Source: Bacteroidia bacterium
Lineage (GTDB): Bacteria; Bacteroidota; Bacteroidia; B-17B0; Aurantibacillaceae
Direction: 5' to 3'
Assembly (NCBI GenBank): GCA_016787895.1
Contig: JAEUTN010000012.1
Span: 1-64,000, forward strand
DNA: 64,000 nucleotides
The stretch's first letter is position 1. Every line of letters begins with the position of its first letter. The notes beneath the pieces are model-generated. The model had not been told where the DNA came from. It ran no database searches and saw only the letters and a list, made by a program, of their open reading frames with translations. A program made the translations under genes and the position numbers. This document shows, piece after piece, positions 26,897 to 35,495 of this stretch.

Positions 26897-27478
26897 ATGC
26901 CAAAGGTTAAACAGTTTGATCGCGGTCAGGTGCTCAGGGAAGCAGCACACATTTTTAAACAGAAAGGGTATAACGGTACTTCCATTGACGACATTTTAAA
27001 GGCCACGGGCCTTAGTCGGAGCAGTTTGTACGATTCTTTTCAAGACAAACACAACTTATACCTTCAGGCTCTGGAGTTGTATAAACAACAGGAAAATCTA
27101 AACTACCAGAATGTGCACCAAAAGGAATTGAACGGAATGGAGAAGATTGAACTGGTGTTCAGGGAAGTGGTAAAACACCTGATTGAAAACCCAAACGACA
27201 ACGGCTGTCTGATGGTAAATGCCGCCGCAGAGATGAGCAAACAATGCGATAAAACATCACAGGTGGTATGTAACAACAAAGAAGACGTTCAAAAATTATT
27301 TCACACCTGGATAGAAGACGCACAAAAAAGGGGCCTCGTGAAGCTTGAAAAACCACTCGAGTTTTACGGGCAGTTTTTGTTTAATACCCTTTGTGGTTTA
27401 AAAGTACTGAGCCAAAGCGGAGCCGATAAGGCTGAACTGGACAATGTAGTGAAGGTGACCCTTGCTGCTTTGAACTAA
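26897..27478 (+). CDS. TetR/AcrR family transcriptional regulator
   Basis: 193 residues from ATG 26897; the upstream TTG start would fall inside the promoter. The DNA-binding domain is residues 8-50: REAAHIFKQKGYNGTSIDD, then the recognition helix region GLSRSSLYDSFQDKHNLY. The C-terminal ligand domain contains ENPNDNGCLMVNAAAE, a phrase common in the YxaF/LmrA-like branch of the family (GCLxxN). Likely a self-regulating repressor. The next gene, tatD, begins 1 base after its stop, so the regulator may also influence that gene by co-transcription. Confidence 0.93.
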   Translation: MPKVKQFDRGQVLREAAHIFKQKGYNGTSIDDILKATGLSRSSLYDSFQDKHNLYLQALELYKQQENLNYQNVHQKELNGMEKIELVFREVVKHLIENPNDNGCLMVNAAAEMSKQCDKTSQVVCNNKEDVQKLFHTWIEDAQKRGLVKLEKPLEFYGQFLFNTLCGLKVLSQSGADKAELDNVVKVTLAALN

Positions 27479-27479
27479 G

Positions 27480-28250
27480 ATGCAAATCGTCGACACCCAC
27501 ATTCACCTCTACGCTGAAGAATTTGACCGGGATCGTTCGGCACTCATTAACAAAGCCATCAGCAACGGGCTAAGTCGTTTTTACCTGCCCAACATCGATT
27601 CAGCTTCCATAGAGCCCATGCTGAACCTTGAACGGGATTACCCGGAACATTGTTTTCCAATGATGGGGCTTCACCCTTGTTCAGTCAACCAAAATGTAAA
27701 GGCTGAACTTACTACCATACGCGAGTGGCTGGATAAACGGCCCTTTGCAGGGATTGGAGAGATTGGTTTGGACCTGTATTGGGACAAAACCTATTTTAAA
27801 GAACAGCAAGAAGCCTTTGCAAGACAGATAGAATGGGCACTGGAACTGGATTACCCTATAGTTATCCATGTAAGAAACGCCTTCAAAGAAACACTTGAAC
27901 TGCTCGCGGCATTTAAGGTCCTGCCGAGAGGTATTTTTCATTGTTTCAGCGGCACTTTACCAGAAGCCGAGCAGATTCTGGCCCTAGGAAAGTTTAAATT
28001 GGGCATAGGAGGCGTATTGACCTTTAAAAATTCAGGTTTGGACAAAGTTGTTCAAGATATTGATATTAAACACCTTGTGCTTGAAACCGACGCTCCATAC
28101 CTGGCGCCTGTACCTTTCAGGGGTAAACGGAACGAACCATCCTATATTCTGGAAGTGGCACGTAAACTGGCAGAGCTAAAATCCATGGAAATACATCAGC
28201 TTGCTGAGATCACCAGTCAAAACGCGGAAGAAATCTTTAAAAAAGCGTAA
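27480..28250 (+). CDS. TatD family metal-dependent hydrolase (DNase)
   Basis: 256 residues, the family length. Metal ligands and motifs in order: VDTHIHLYAEEF (HxH at the N-terminus), GIGEIGLDLYWD with the bridging Glu, PIVIHVRNAF, GIFHCFSGTL and VLETDAPYLAPVPFRGKRNE with the catalytic Asp. TatD enzymes are cytoplasmic 3'-5' exonucleases or endonucleases acting on DNA in repair or degradation. It follows the TetR gene directly and precedes the ribosomal operon promoter. Confidence 0.95.
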   Translation: MQIVDTHIHLYAEEFDRDRSALINKAISNGLSRFYLPNIDSASIEPMLNLERDYPEHCFPMMGLHPCSVNQNVKAELTTIREWLDKRPFAGIGEIGLDLYWDKTYFKEQQEAFARQIEWALELDYPIVIHVRNAFKETLELLAAFKVLPRGIFHCFSGTLPEAEQILALGKFKLGIGGVLTFKNSGLDKVVQDIDIKHLVLETDAPYLAPVPFRGKRNEPSYILEVARKLAELKSMEIHQLAEITSQNAEEIFKKA

Positions 28251-28284
28251 TTTGTTGATAAACCGAGCATTTTTTTTGTAAATG

Positions 28285-28316
28285 TTTGGCACGGTTAAAA
28301 AAACTTCTTACATTTG
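28285..28316 (+). promoter_or_regulatory. Promoter of the rplM-rpsI-rpsB operon
   Basis: TTTGGC (28285-28290), an 18-base spacer and TACATTTG (28309-28316) match the Bacteroidota TTTG/TAnnTTTG promoter. The predicted start of transcription falls a few bases later, at or next to the small hairpin GCCCC-TTATT-CGGGG (28319-28333). The leader up to the GTG start is therefore only about 35 bases. Confidence 0.72.
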
Positions 28317-28355
28317 CAGCCCCTTATTCGGGGAAAGACTTTAAAATCAATAAAA

Positions 28356-28811
28356 GTGGACGCATTAAGTTATAAAACATCATTCGCCAACAAAGCCAAT
28401 TCTGAGAAGGAATGGTTGCTCGTTGACGCTGAAAATGAAGTAGTTGGACGTTTGGCTTCTAAAGTAGCCATCCTGCTTCGCGGAAAGCACAAAACCAATT
28501 TTACCCCGCACAGCGATATGGGTAGCAACGTGATTATCGTTAACGCCGATAAGGTGCGTTTCACCGGTAAAAAACTGACTGATAAAGAGTACATCCGTTA
28601 CACCGGATATCAGGGTGGTCAGCGTTTCACTACACCCAAAGATTTGTTGGCCAAAAAACCTACCGAAATTCTAACCCACGCCATCCACGGCATGCTTCCT
28701 AAAGGACGCCTTGGCCGCGTGTTAAACACCAATTTGCGTGTTTATGCAGGTGCTGAGCACGGTCAGGAAGCACAACAACCTAAAAAAGTAGATTTAACTA
28801 AAATCAGATAA
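28356..28811 (+). CDS. rplM: 50S ribosomal protein L13
   Basis: 151 residues from the GTG at 28356 (VDALSYKTSFANKANSEKEW shown in part: ALSYKTSFANKA); this gives the length and N-terminus of Bacteroidota L13, while an upstream in-frame start at 28314 would lie in the promoter. Family motifs: WLLVDAENEVVGRLAS, HSDMGSNVIIVNADKV, YTGYQGGQRFTTP and MLPKGRLGRVLNTNLRVYAG. L13 is an early-assembly protein of the large subunit. It is followed by rpsI after 10 bp, the conserved order. Confidence 0.97.
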   Translation: MDALSYKTSFANKANSEKEWLLVDAENEVVGRLASKVAILLRGKHKTNFTPHSDMGSNVIIVNADKVRFTGKKLTDKEYIRYTGYQGGQRFTTPKDLLAKKPTEILTHAIHGMLPKGRLGRVLNTNLRVYAGAEHGQEAQQPKKVDLTKIR

Positions 28812-28821
28812 TTAGCAACAC

Positions 28822-29208
28822 ATGGAAGTTACCAAAACATCCGGTCGTAGAAAAACTTCAGTAGCCCGCGCCTATGTTACAGCAGGCACAGGAAACATTG
28901 AAGTTAACGGAAAAGACTACAAACAGTATTTCACTACTCCAACCCTTCACTATTATGTTACTCAGTCATTAATGATTGCTAACGCCCGTGAGAATTACGA
29001 TGTGAAAGTAACTGTGAATGGCGGTGGCATCACCGGACAAGCCCAGGCCATTCGTTTGGCTGTGGCCAAAGCTCTGGTTGAAGTGAATCCTGAACTAAAG
29101 AAAGATCTTCGTGCTGCAGGTTTAATGACCCGCGACCCACGCATGGTTGAAAGAAAAAAATTCGGACAGAAGAAAGCACGTGCACGCTTCCAGTTCAGCA
29201 AACGTTAA
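28822..29208 (+). CDS. rpsI: 30S ribosomal protein S9
   Basis: 128 residues. SGRRKTSVARAYV at the N-terminus, TVNGGGITGQAQAIRLAVAK in the middle and the basic C-terminal tail KARARFQFSKR that reaches the P-site tRNA. Second gene of the rplM operon; the C-terminal Lys-Arg end is intact. Confidence 0.98.
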   Translation: MEVTKTSGRRKTSVARAYVTAGTGNIEVNGKDYKQYFTTPTLHYYVTQSLMIANARENYDVKVTVNGGGITGQAQAIRLAVAKALVEVNPELKKDLRAAGLMTRDPRMVERKKFGQKKARARFQFSKR

Positions 29209-29238
29209 TCCAGACTCATTAAAGCAAGAGAGAATCAA

Positions 29239-30075
29239 ATGTCATCAAGAACAACATTTAACGAATTACTCGAATCAGGTGCTCACTTTGGTCACCTTAA
29301 AAGCAAGTGGAACCCCGCAATGGCGCCTTATATCTACGCCGAAAAAAACGGAATCCACATCATTGACCTTAACAAAAGCATCGCCAAGATTGATGAGGCT
29401 GCCAACGGTTTAAAACAAATTGCCCGTTCAGGTCGCAAAATCCTTTTCGTTGCCACTAAAAAACAAGCAAAAGACATCGTTTCTGAAAAAGTAAAAACGG
29501 TAAACATGCCATACGTTACCGAGCGTTGGCCGGGCGGTATGTTAACCAACTTTGCAACCATCCGTAAATCGGTGCGTCGCATGACACAGATCGACAAAAT
29601 GTTCAACGATGGTACCTTCAGCAACATTTCAAAACGCGAACGCCTTCAGTTCTCCCGCGAACGCGCTAAACTGGAAACCCAGTTTGGTTCAGTAGCTGAC
29701 CTTACCCGTCTTCCTGCCGCATTGTTTATTGTTGACATTACAAAAGAACACATCGCTATCGCTGAAGCAAAACGTTTGAACATCCCAACCTTTGCTATTG
29801 TTGATACCAACTCTAACCCTAACGAAGTTGATTTTGCTATCCCTGCGAACGACGACGCTTCTACCTCTATCGCTTACATCGTTGAATTGATGGTGAACGC
29901 GGTAAAAGAAGGTCTTTCTGAGCGCAAGATGGACAAAGAAAACAATCCGGAAGAAGGAGAAGGTAAAGACGGAGCTTCTGACGAATTTAACGAAGGTGGA
30001 CTCGAAGGTTCTGAAGAAGAATCAGAAGAAAAAGGCGGACCTAAAAAACGCCGCAGAGTAGCCGCAAAAAAATAA
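29239..30075 (+). CDS. rpsB: 30S ribosomal protein S2
   Basis: 278 residues. Core motifs: LLESGAHFGHLKSKWNPAM, IDLNKSIAKIDEA, VTERWPGGMLTNFATIR, LPAALFIVDITKEHIAIAEA and PTFAIVDTNSNPNEVDFAIP. After about residue 225 comes a 50-residue low-complexity acidic tail (Glu, Gly, Asp, Ser rich) that ends in a basic KKRRRVAAKK. Acidic S2 tails occur in this phylum; the function is unknown. Thirty bases after rpsI, so in the same operon. Confidence 0.97.
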   Translation: MSSRTTFNELLESGAHFGHLKSKWNPAMAPYIYAEKNGIHIIDLNKSIAKIDEAANGLKQIARSGRKILFVATKKQAKDIVSEKVKTVNMPYVTERWPGGMLTNFATIRKSVRRMTQIDKMFNDGTFSNISKRERLQFSRERAKLETQFGSVADLTRLPAALFIVDITKEHIAIAEAKRLNIPTFAIVDTNSNPNEVDFAIPANDDASTSIAYIVELMVNAVKEGLSERKMDKENNPEEGEGKDGASDEFNEGGLEGSEEESEEKGGPKKRRRVAAKK

Positions 30076-30094
30076 TTTTTTAAGGAGAATTCCA

Positions 30095-30130
30095 GGCGGT
30101 CATTCTGGCAACAGACTGGCCGTTTTTTTT
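30095..30130 (+). terminator. Possible terminator or attenuator between rpsB and tsf
   Basis: GGCGGTC (30095-30101) and GACTGGCC (30114-30121) pair with an internal mismatch, followed by GTTTTTTTT. It lies 20 bases after rpsB and about 50 before tsf, so it may reduce rather than stop read-through. Confidence 0.5.
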
Positions 30131-30177
30131 GGATGCCTGACACGAAATAAATAATAACTCATAAACAACATAAGAAA

Positions 30178-31002
30178 ATGGCAATTACAGCAGCAGATGT
30201 AAACAAATTACGCCAGCAAACCGGTGCCGGTATGATGGACTGCAAAAAAGCATTAGAAGAAAGCAACGGCGATTTTGAAGCCGCAGTGGATTATCTCCGT
30301 AAAAAGGGAGCAAAAGTAGCCGCTAACCGTCAGGATCGCGACGCAAAAGAAGGTGTGGTATTGGCAAAAACCTCGGCCGACAAAACCCTGGCCATTGTGG
30401 TTAGCGTGAATTGTGAAACCGATTTCGTGGCTAAAAACGCCGACTTTATCGCCTTCGCTGAAACCGTTGCAAACATTGCATTGGATAAAAAACCAAACAG
30501 CATCGAGGAATTAAAAGCATTGCCTTACAACAGCGAAATTACCGTTGCCGATAAATTTATGGAGCAGGTAGGTAAGATCGGTGAAAAAATCGACATCGGA
30601 TTTTACAATATCGTTAAAGCTGAGCAGGTGGTTGGATACATCCACCCGGGTAACCGTTTAGCCGTGGCTGTTGGTTTTAACAAAAAGGTGAGCGACGAAG
30701 TGGCTAAAAATGTAGCCATGCAATCCGCTGCAATGGCACCTGTAGCCATTGACAAGGACGATGTGGACCAAACCATCATCAACCGCGAATTGGAAATTGC
30801 GAAAGAAACCACCCGCGCTGAAGGCAAACCGGAAGAAATGGTGGAGAAAATCGCTATGGGCAAACTGAACAAATTCTATAAAGATTCAACCTTGTTGAAT
30901 CAGGAATATTTTATCGATAACAAATTAACGGTTCGTCAATATCTGCAAGGAGTTGAAAAAGACCTCACGGTGACGGCGCTCAAACGTTACGCGTTATCCT
31001 AA
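30178..31002 (+). CDS. tsf: Elongation factor Ts
   Basis: 274 residues; nucleotide exchange factor for EF-Tu. The N-terminal UBA-like domain carries the signature LRQQTGAGMMDCKKALEES (residues 10-28), then VDYLRKKGAK, VVSVNCETDFVAKN and YIHPGNRLAVAVGF, and it closes with LLNQEYFIDNKLTVRQYL. Standard rpsB-tsf-pyrH order. It has its own downstream terminator. Confidence 0.98.
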   Translation: MAITAADVNKLRQQTGAGMMDCKKALEESNGDFEAAVDYLRKKGAKVAANRQDRDAKEGVVLAKTSADKTLAIVVSVNCETDFVAKNADFIAFAETVANIALDKKPNSIEELKALPYNSEITVADKFMEQVGKIGEKIDIGFYNIVKAEQVVGYIHPGNRLAVAVGFNKKVSDEVAKNVAMQSAAMAPVAIDKDDVDQTIINRELEIAKETTRAEGKPEEMVEKIAMGKLNKFYKDSTLLNQEYFIDNKLTVRQYLQGVEKDLTVTALKRYALS

Positions 31003-31008
31003 ATTTAA

Positions 31009-31037
31009 ATCCCGGCTTTTTAGTCGGGATTTTTTTT
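31009..31037 (+). terminator. Rho-independent terminator after tsf
   Basis: ATCCCG (31009-31014) pairs with CGGGAT (31025-31030), followed by eight T. It separates tsf from pyrH. Confidence 0.88.
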
Positions 31038-31089
31038 GGAATACTGTATCTTAGTCCCATTATTCGTTCATTTACCCAAGGCATTACAC

Positions 31090-31797
31090 ATGAAATACAC
31101 ACGTATACTTCTTAAATTAAGCGGAGAAGCCCTCATGGGCAACAAAGGTTTTGGCATTGATCAGGAACGCCTGATGGAATACGCCCGTGAAATCAAATCC
31201 ATATACGACCAGGGTTGTCAGGTAGCCATCGTTATCGGTGGCGGAAACATCTTCAGAGGTATACAGGCCGAAAAAGGAGGTATGGACCGCGTGCACGGCG
31301 ATTACATGGGTATGCTGGCAACAGTCATCAACAGCATGGCCATACAAAGCGCGCTGGAAGGTCTGGGAGTACAAACCCGTTTGCAGAGCGCCATTAAAAT
31401 GGAACAAATTTGTGAACCTTTCATTCGTCGTAAAGCCGTTCGCCATCTGGAAAAAGGCCGGGTGGTGATATTTGGCGCGGGAACCGGAAACCCTTATTTC
31501 ACAACCGATACAGCAGCCACCTTGCGTGCCATTGAAATTGAAGCCAAGGTGATTTTAAAAGGTACCCGTGTTGACGGCATTTACAGCGCCGACCCGGAGA
31601 AAGACAAAAACGCGAAAAAATACGAAACCATCACGTTTGAAGAGGTGTATGAAAAAGGCCTTGAAGTGATGGACATGACCGCCTTTACCTTGTGCAAGGA
31701 AAATAAACTGCCCATCATTGTGTTCGATATGAATAAAAAAGGAAATCTAAAAAACCTCATCGAAGGGCAAAAGATCGGGACTCTTGTCGAAGTTTAA
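31090..31797 (+). CDS. pyrH: Uridylate kinase (UMP kinase)
   Basis: 235 residues from ATG 31090; the longer in-frame reading from 31036 runs back to the terminator and is not credible. It phosphorylates UMP to UDP in pyrimidine nucleotide synthesis as a hexamer. Motifs of the amino acid kinase fold: [52 protein letters not shown] and [18 protein letters not shown]. The gene usually followed by frr is here followed by convergent dnaG instead. Confidence 0.97.
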   Translation: MKYTRILLKLSGEALMGNKGFGIDQERLMEYAREIKSIYDQGCQVAIVIGGGNIFRGIQAEKGGMDRVHGDYMGMLATVINSMAIQSALEGLGVQTRLQSAIKMEQICEPFIRRKAVRHLEKGRVVIFGAGTGNPYFTTDTAATLRAIEIEAKVILKGTRVDGIYSADPEKDKNAKKYETITFEEVYEKGLEVMDMTAFTLCKENKLPIIVFDMNKKGNLKNLIEGQKIGTLVEV

Positions 31798-31867
31798 AGT
31801 TTAGAAAGTTGAAGGTTATGAAAATTCTATTCTTCCCTATCAGGAATTAGAAATCAGAAATCAAAAA

Positions 31868-33871
31868 TTACTTAACAACCGTTCTCCCCAGGTATTTGTT
31901 TACCCGGCTTTTTACTTTTTTCAGATCGTCCAGTTCCCTTAACAGGTCCCAGATATCAGGCTCCCCGGTGGTTTTTAAAAGGTCTTGTTTTTCATGAATA
32001 AATGCACGGAGCTTTTTTTCCTTGTAACTGAACAACACGTGCTCAATGCCGCGTTTTAAATTATCGACCTCTGCCGGCACCTCAACTCCAAAATGTTTCC
32101 ATTTGCTGCTGAGTTCATGCGAATTTAAAACGTGCTTTAACACAAACTGATTAACAAAAGGATTGCTTGAATTTAAAAACTGCTGGGCGGTGGCAAAACG
32201 CGAGTTTTTATATTCATGTATGTATTCATCCAAAACCGCCTGATGCATGGGATTTTCAAAATGCATTTCATCCCTCCAGAGCTCAAACAAAATGTAATCC
32301 GCCGCAGGAATATCAATGGTGTGGTTTTCAGCGGTATCTTCATCTTCCCCTTCAATCTCTATATACACATTCCCAAACTGCATCATCAAACGGATGAGTT
32401 CAATTTCTTCGTGGTCGTAATCCGGACTCAAGTCCTGAACAGCGGGTGTATCAGCAAGTTCAGCTTCAGGAGCTGAACCCTGTTCACTTGAAGGTTCAGC
32501 ACTTTCAGCGCCACCCGACTTCGATTTTATTTTCGAGCTCAGATTCCGGCGCAATTTGTTCACCTCGTTTTGAAGGATTTGTTCCTCCATTTCCATGATT
32601 ACCGCGCATTGCCGAATGTAAACACTACGTATGATGTTATCGGGAATCAGGGCGATGTTTTCCACCAGTTCACGTATCAATCCGGCTCGTTGAATCGGGT
32701 CTCCGCTCGAAATGGATTTTAAACGCTCGGCCCTGAAAAATAAAAAATCCTGGCTTTTATCCCTGAGGTAATTCTGAAACTCTTCTGCTCCCACTTTTCT
32801 GCTGAAGGAATCCGGATCGTCGTTATCAGGAAACATCAGCAAACGCACGTTCATGCCTTCTTCCAAAAGCATAGGAATGGCGCGCATGCTGGCTTTTTGA
32901 CCGGCCTCATCCCCATCGTACAACACCACAATGTTTTTGGTGAAGCGGTGTATGGATTTGATTTGCTCAATGGTTAAGGAGGTTCCGCTTGAAGCCACCA
33001 CGTTTTCCACCCCGGCCTGGTGCATGGCAATCACATCCATATATCCTTCCACCAGATAACAGGTGTCGGCATTTTGTATGGCACGTTTGGCATACCACAG
33101 CCCGTAAAGGACACGGCTTTTGTGGTAAATTTCCGTTTCAGGACTGTTGATGTATTTGGCTGTTTTTTTATCGCTGCTCAGGGTACGTCCTCCAAAAGCC
33201 ACTACCCTGCCCGCTTCATCCAGCACCGGGAACATCACGCGGCCCGCAAAACGATCGAAAAGATCGGCTTCCGTTAATTCTTTGTTTTCCTCAGTGCCGT
33301 TGCGCACAATGCTCATGCCGCTGGCAGAAAGGTATTTGGGCTGATACCCTGCCTTAACGGCAGCTTTGGTAAAGGCGTTACGACTTTCGGGACTGTAACC
33401 CAACTGAAACTTTTCAATGATGGTATCGTGCAAACCCCTTTCCTGAAAGTACCCTAGACCAATGGATTTGCCTTCATCGGTGGTACGCATCTGTTCGGTG
33501 AAATACCGCTGGGCGTATTGCATCACAATAAACAAACTTTCGCGTTCGGTTTGTCTTTGCCGATCTTCGGGGGTGATTTCCTTTTCTACAATTTCAATGT
33601 TGTATTTTTTAGCCAACCAGCGCAAGGCCTCCGGGTAGGAAAGCTTGAGGTGTTCCATAATAAAATTCACGGAATTGCCTGCTTTCCCGCAACCAAAACA
33701 CTTGTAAATGCCTTTGGTGGGAGAAACCGTAAACGAAGGGGTTTTTTCGCCGTGGAAGGGGCACAAACCCAGCAGATTGGTACCGCGTTTTTTCAGGGTA
33801 ACAAACTCCCCCACCACATCCTCAACATGAGCGGCATCAGTAATTCGATCGACGGTATCTCTTGGAATCAT
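31868..33871 (-). CDS. dnaG: DNA primase
   Basis: 667 residues from the ATG at 33871 (MIPRDTVDRITDAAHVEDVV); an in-frame ATG at 33931 would add 20 unlikely residues. The zinc finger has Cys37, His40, Cys58 and Cys61 (CPFHGEKTPSF ... YKCFGCGKAG). The RNA polymerase core and TOPRIM region carry ERGLHDTIIEKFQLGYSPE, FAGRVMFPVLDEAGRVVAFG, LVEGYMDVIAMHQAG and VVLYDGDEAGQKAS. A Ser/Glu/Ala-rich linker (about residues 445-480) leads to a divergent C-terminal helicase-binding region. It synthesises RNA primers at the replication fork. Convergent with pyrH. Confidence 0.97.
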   Translation of the reverse strand: MIPRDTVDRITDAAHVEDVVGEFVTLKKRGTNLLGLCPFHGEKTPSFTVSPTKGIYKCFGCGKAGNSVNFIMEHLKLSYPEALRWLAKKYNIEIVEKEITPEDRQRQTERESLFIVMQYAQRYFTEQMRTTDEGKSIGLGYFQERGLHDTIIEKFQLGYSPESRNAFTKAAVKAGYQPKYLSASGMSIVRNGTEENKELTEADLFDRFAGRVMFPVLDEAGRVVAFGGRTLSSDKKTAKYINSPETEIYHKSRVLYGLWYAKRAIQNADTCYLVEGYMDVIAMHQAGVENVVASSGTSLTIEQIKSIHRFTKNIVVLYDGDEAGQKASMRAIPMLLEEGMNVRLLMFPDNDDPDSFSRKVGAEEFQNYLRDKSQDFLFFRAERLKSISSGDPIQRAGLIRELVENIALIPDNIIRSVYIRQCAVIMEMEEQILQNEVNKLRRNLSSKIKSKSGGAESAEPSSEQGSAPEAELADTPAVQDLSPDYDHEEIELIRLMMQFGNVYIEIEGEDEDTAENHTIDIPAADYILFELWRDEMHFENPMHQAVLDEYIHEYKNSRFATAQQFLNSSNPFVNQFVLKHVLNSHELSSKWKHFGVEVPAEVDNLKRGIEHVLFSYKEKKLRAFIHEKQDLLKTTGEPDIWDLLRELDDLKKVKSRVNKYLGRTVVK

Positions 33872-34437
33872 GGCTGAATTTGGGGATAATAAAGATAGGG
33901 AATTTGAGCCTAAGGATGGGGAAAGAAACAAGAAAAATACCCAAATGATTCTTTACCAGGCCTCAAAATTTGGAATCTCATCTCATTGGGCCTTTTGTCT
34001 TAGCTGGTACGCCAGGTTCTATTCAAAAGCTTCAAAGCTCGAGCCGGAGGACAATAAATCATTGGAATATACGAGTGAGGCTGTAAAGCGTCTGGCCCTG
34101 TAACATGCATTAAACAATCAATACTATTGAGAGTCGTACCCTGTTCCTATAATAAAATGTTTGTATTGAAGCAGATTGGTCTGAACTGCGACTTTATTTC
34201 TCATATCCCCGGTTGAACTGAACTTTAGCTTATCCTGCATACTGCAGTATAGCAAAACGTTTAGCATGGCCTTCTGAGAAAAAGTAAAGTTGCAGGAACT
34301 GTGAAAACGGTAAGGTATTGGCAGGGGTTCAGGTCCAATCATACTAACATCCGGTTGATTCATATGTAAGGTTGTGAAACCAAAATACCGAGCCTGGACA
34401 CTCAATATGAACTTTAATCAAAACTTTTATTAAAAAA
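33872..34437. other. Gene-poor 0.57-kb stretch between dnaG and the membrane-protein cluster
   Basis: No reading frame here is convincing. A 77-codon plus-strand frame starts 2 bases inside dnaG and would occupy its promoter, and a 93-codon minus-strand frame (34124-34405) has no recognisable signature. A perfect 12-bp palindrome ATACTGCAGTAT lies at 34239-34250. The stretch may hold a gene remnant or an unrecognised RNA. Confidence 0.4.
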
Positions 34438-34468
34438 TTTGGAGTCCGGCAAATTTCGTTTAACTTTG
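34438..34468 (+). promoter_or_regulatory. Promoter of the membrane-protein/regulator cluster
   Basis: TTTG (34438-34441), a 19-base spacer and TAACTTTG (34461-34468), a full match to TTTG/TAnnTTTG. The palindromic site at 34463-34479 overlaps the -7 element, so a bound protein would block transcription. Confidence 0.78.
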
Positions 34469-34479
34469 CATCTCAAAGT
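34463..34479. promoter_or_regulatory. Palindromic operator, site 1
   Basis: ACTTTGCATCTCAAAGT has 6-bp inverted ends (ACTTTG/CAAAGT) around a 5-base centre. The same word, with two differences, lies at 35461-35476. The nearest candidate to bind it is the small winged-helix regulator encoded at 35130-35444. Confidence 0.65.
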
Positions 34480-34487
34480 GCTTTAAT

Positions 34488-35129
34488 ATGAAAAAAGAAG
34501 ACGAACAACTGGAAGCCCTGCACGACATCCGCAAAATGATGCAGGAATCTTCGAAGTTCCTTTCCCTGAGCGGTCTTTCAGGTATTATTGCGGGGTGTTA
34601 TGCTTTGATAGGGGCATATGTTGGTCAGGTTTTTATCAGCTCATACGGCCTTGCCAAGCAAACGGGTAAAGACTATGAACAATCGGATTATACCCTGCTT
34701 GTTGTTAAGATTGCACTCACCTGTATTTTGATTTTAAGTGCTTCAATAGGAACAGCCCTTCTGCTTTCAGCAAAAAAAGCCAAAAAAACCAATCAAAAGC
34801 TTTTTGACCACACCAGTAAAAAACTGTTCTGGCAAATGATGATACCTTTGGCTGCCGGAGGTTTGTTTTGCCTGGCCCTGCTCTACCACAACAATGGTAT
34901 GGTACTTCTGGTCAGCCCGGTGATGCTGATTTTTTATGGTCTGGCCCTGATTGCTTCCAGTAAATTCACCGTACACGACATCAAATACCTGGGTTACCTC
35001 GAGCTGGTTCTGGGACTACTGGCCACCTTCTTTTTGGGCCATGGTCTTTTGTTCTGGGCACTGGGCTTTGGTGTGCTGCACATCATTTACGGCAGCATCA
35101 TGTGGTACAAATACGACAGAAACAACTAA
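34488..35129 (+). CDS. Membrane protein of unknown function, co-transcribed with a regulator
   Basis: 213 residues: a short cytoplasmic start (KKEDEQLEALHDIRKMMQES), then about six membrane spans, with FLSLSGLSGIIAGCYALIGAYVG, ALTCILILSASIGTALLL, LFWQMMIPLAAGGLFCLALL and a C-terminal LLATFFLGHGLLFWALGFG. No catalytic motif seen. The leading helix DIRKMMQESSKFLSLSG is a phrase I associate with membrane proteins paired with PF13601-type regulators. The next gene starts at the base after its TAA, so the two are one unit. Confidence 0.82.
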   Translation: MKKEDEQLEALHDIRKMMQESSKFLSLSGLSGIIAGCYALIGAYVGQVFISSYGLAKQTGKDYEQSDYTLLVVKIALTCILILSASIGTALLLSAKKAKKTNQKLFDHTSKKLFWQMMIPLAAGGLFCLALLYHNNGMVLLVSPVMLIFYGLALIASSKFTVHDIKYLGYLELVLGLLATFFLGHGLLFWALGFGVLHIIYGSIMWYKYDRNN

Positions 35130-35444
35130 GTGAAAACTCCTATGCGTTCACCCAATATCCATCAACTCAACAAAGCCTTCGAAAGCAGGGTACGTTTGGG
35201 TATTATGAGTGTATTGATGGTGAACGACAGTCTTGATTTTAACAGCATTAAAGACCTGCTTCAGGTTACCGATGGCAACCTGGCCAGCCACGCGGCAGCG
35301 CTTGAGAAAGAAGGGCTCATACACATTAAAAAAGAGTTTGTCGGAAAAAAAACACTCACCACCTACAGCGCAACCAAAGTGGGCATCAAAGCATTTGAAG
35401 AACACCTGAACGGGCTCGAAAAATTATTAAAACTGAAAAAATAA
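35130..35444 (+). CDS. Small winged-helix transcriptional regulator (PF13601-like)
   Basis: 104 residues from GTG 35130, or 100 from ATG 35142 (MRSPNIHQLNKAFESRVRLG). The whole protein is one winged helix: FESRVRLGIMSVLMVNDSLD, then SIKDLLQVTDGNLASHAAAL as helix-turn-helix and KKEFVGKKTLTTYSATKVGIKAF as wing. This matches stand-alone PF13601 regulators, which resemble one MarR half. It is located between two promoters carrying the same palindrome, so it is the likely repressor of both transcripts, including its own. No effector domain is present, so the signal must be sensed by the wing domain itself or by the membrane partner. Confidence 0.9.
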   Translation: MKTPMRSPNIHQLNKAFESRVRLGIMSVLMVNDSLDFNSIKDLLQVTDGNLASHAAALEKEGLIHIKKEFVGKKTLTTYSATKVGIKAFEEHLNGLEKLLKLKK

Positions 35445-35460
35445 AAAAATTTGATCATAT

Positions 35461-35476
35461 ACTTTGCATTTCAAAG
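35461..35476. promoter_or_regulatory. Palindromic operator, site 2
   Basis: ACTTTGCATTTCAAAG repeats site 1 with one central change; the base after it is C instead of T. It lies 20 bases before the start codon at 35496 and 16 bases after the regulator gene. A good -33 element at the right distance is not evident. Confidence 0.6.
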
Positions 35477-35495
35477 CACTTTTAAATACAACACT

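Noticed and set aside
33870-34103. 77-codon plus-strand frame directly opposite the dnaG start
   Set aside because: It would overlap the dnaG start by 2 bases and cover its promoter; no family signature.
34124-34405. 93-codon minus-strand frame
   Set aside because: No signal peptide, domain or codon-use support; kept only as part of the gene-poor gap.
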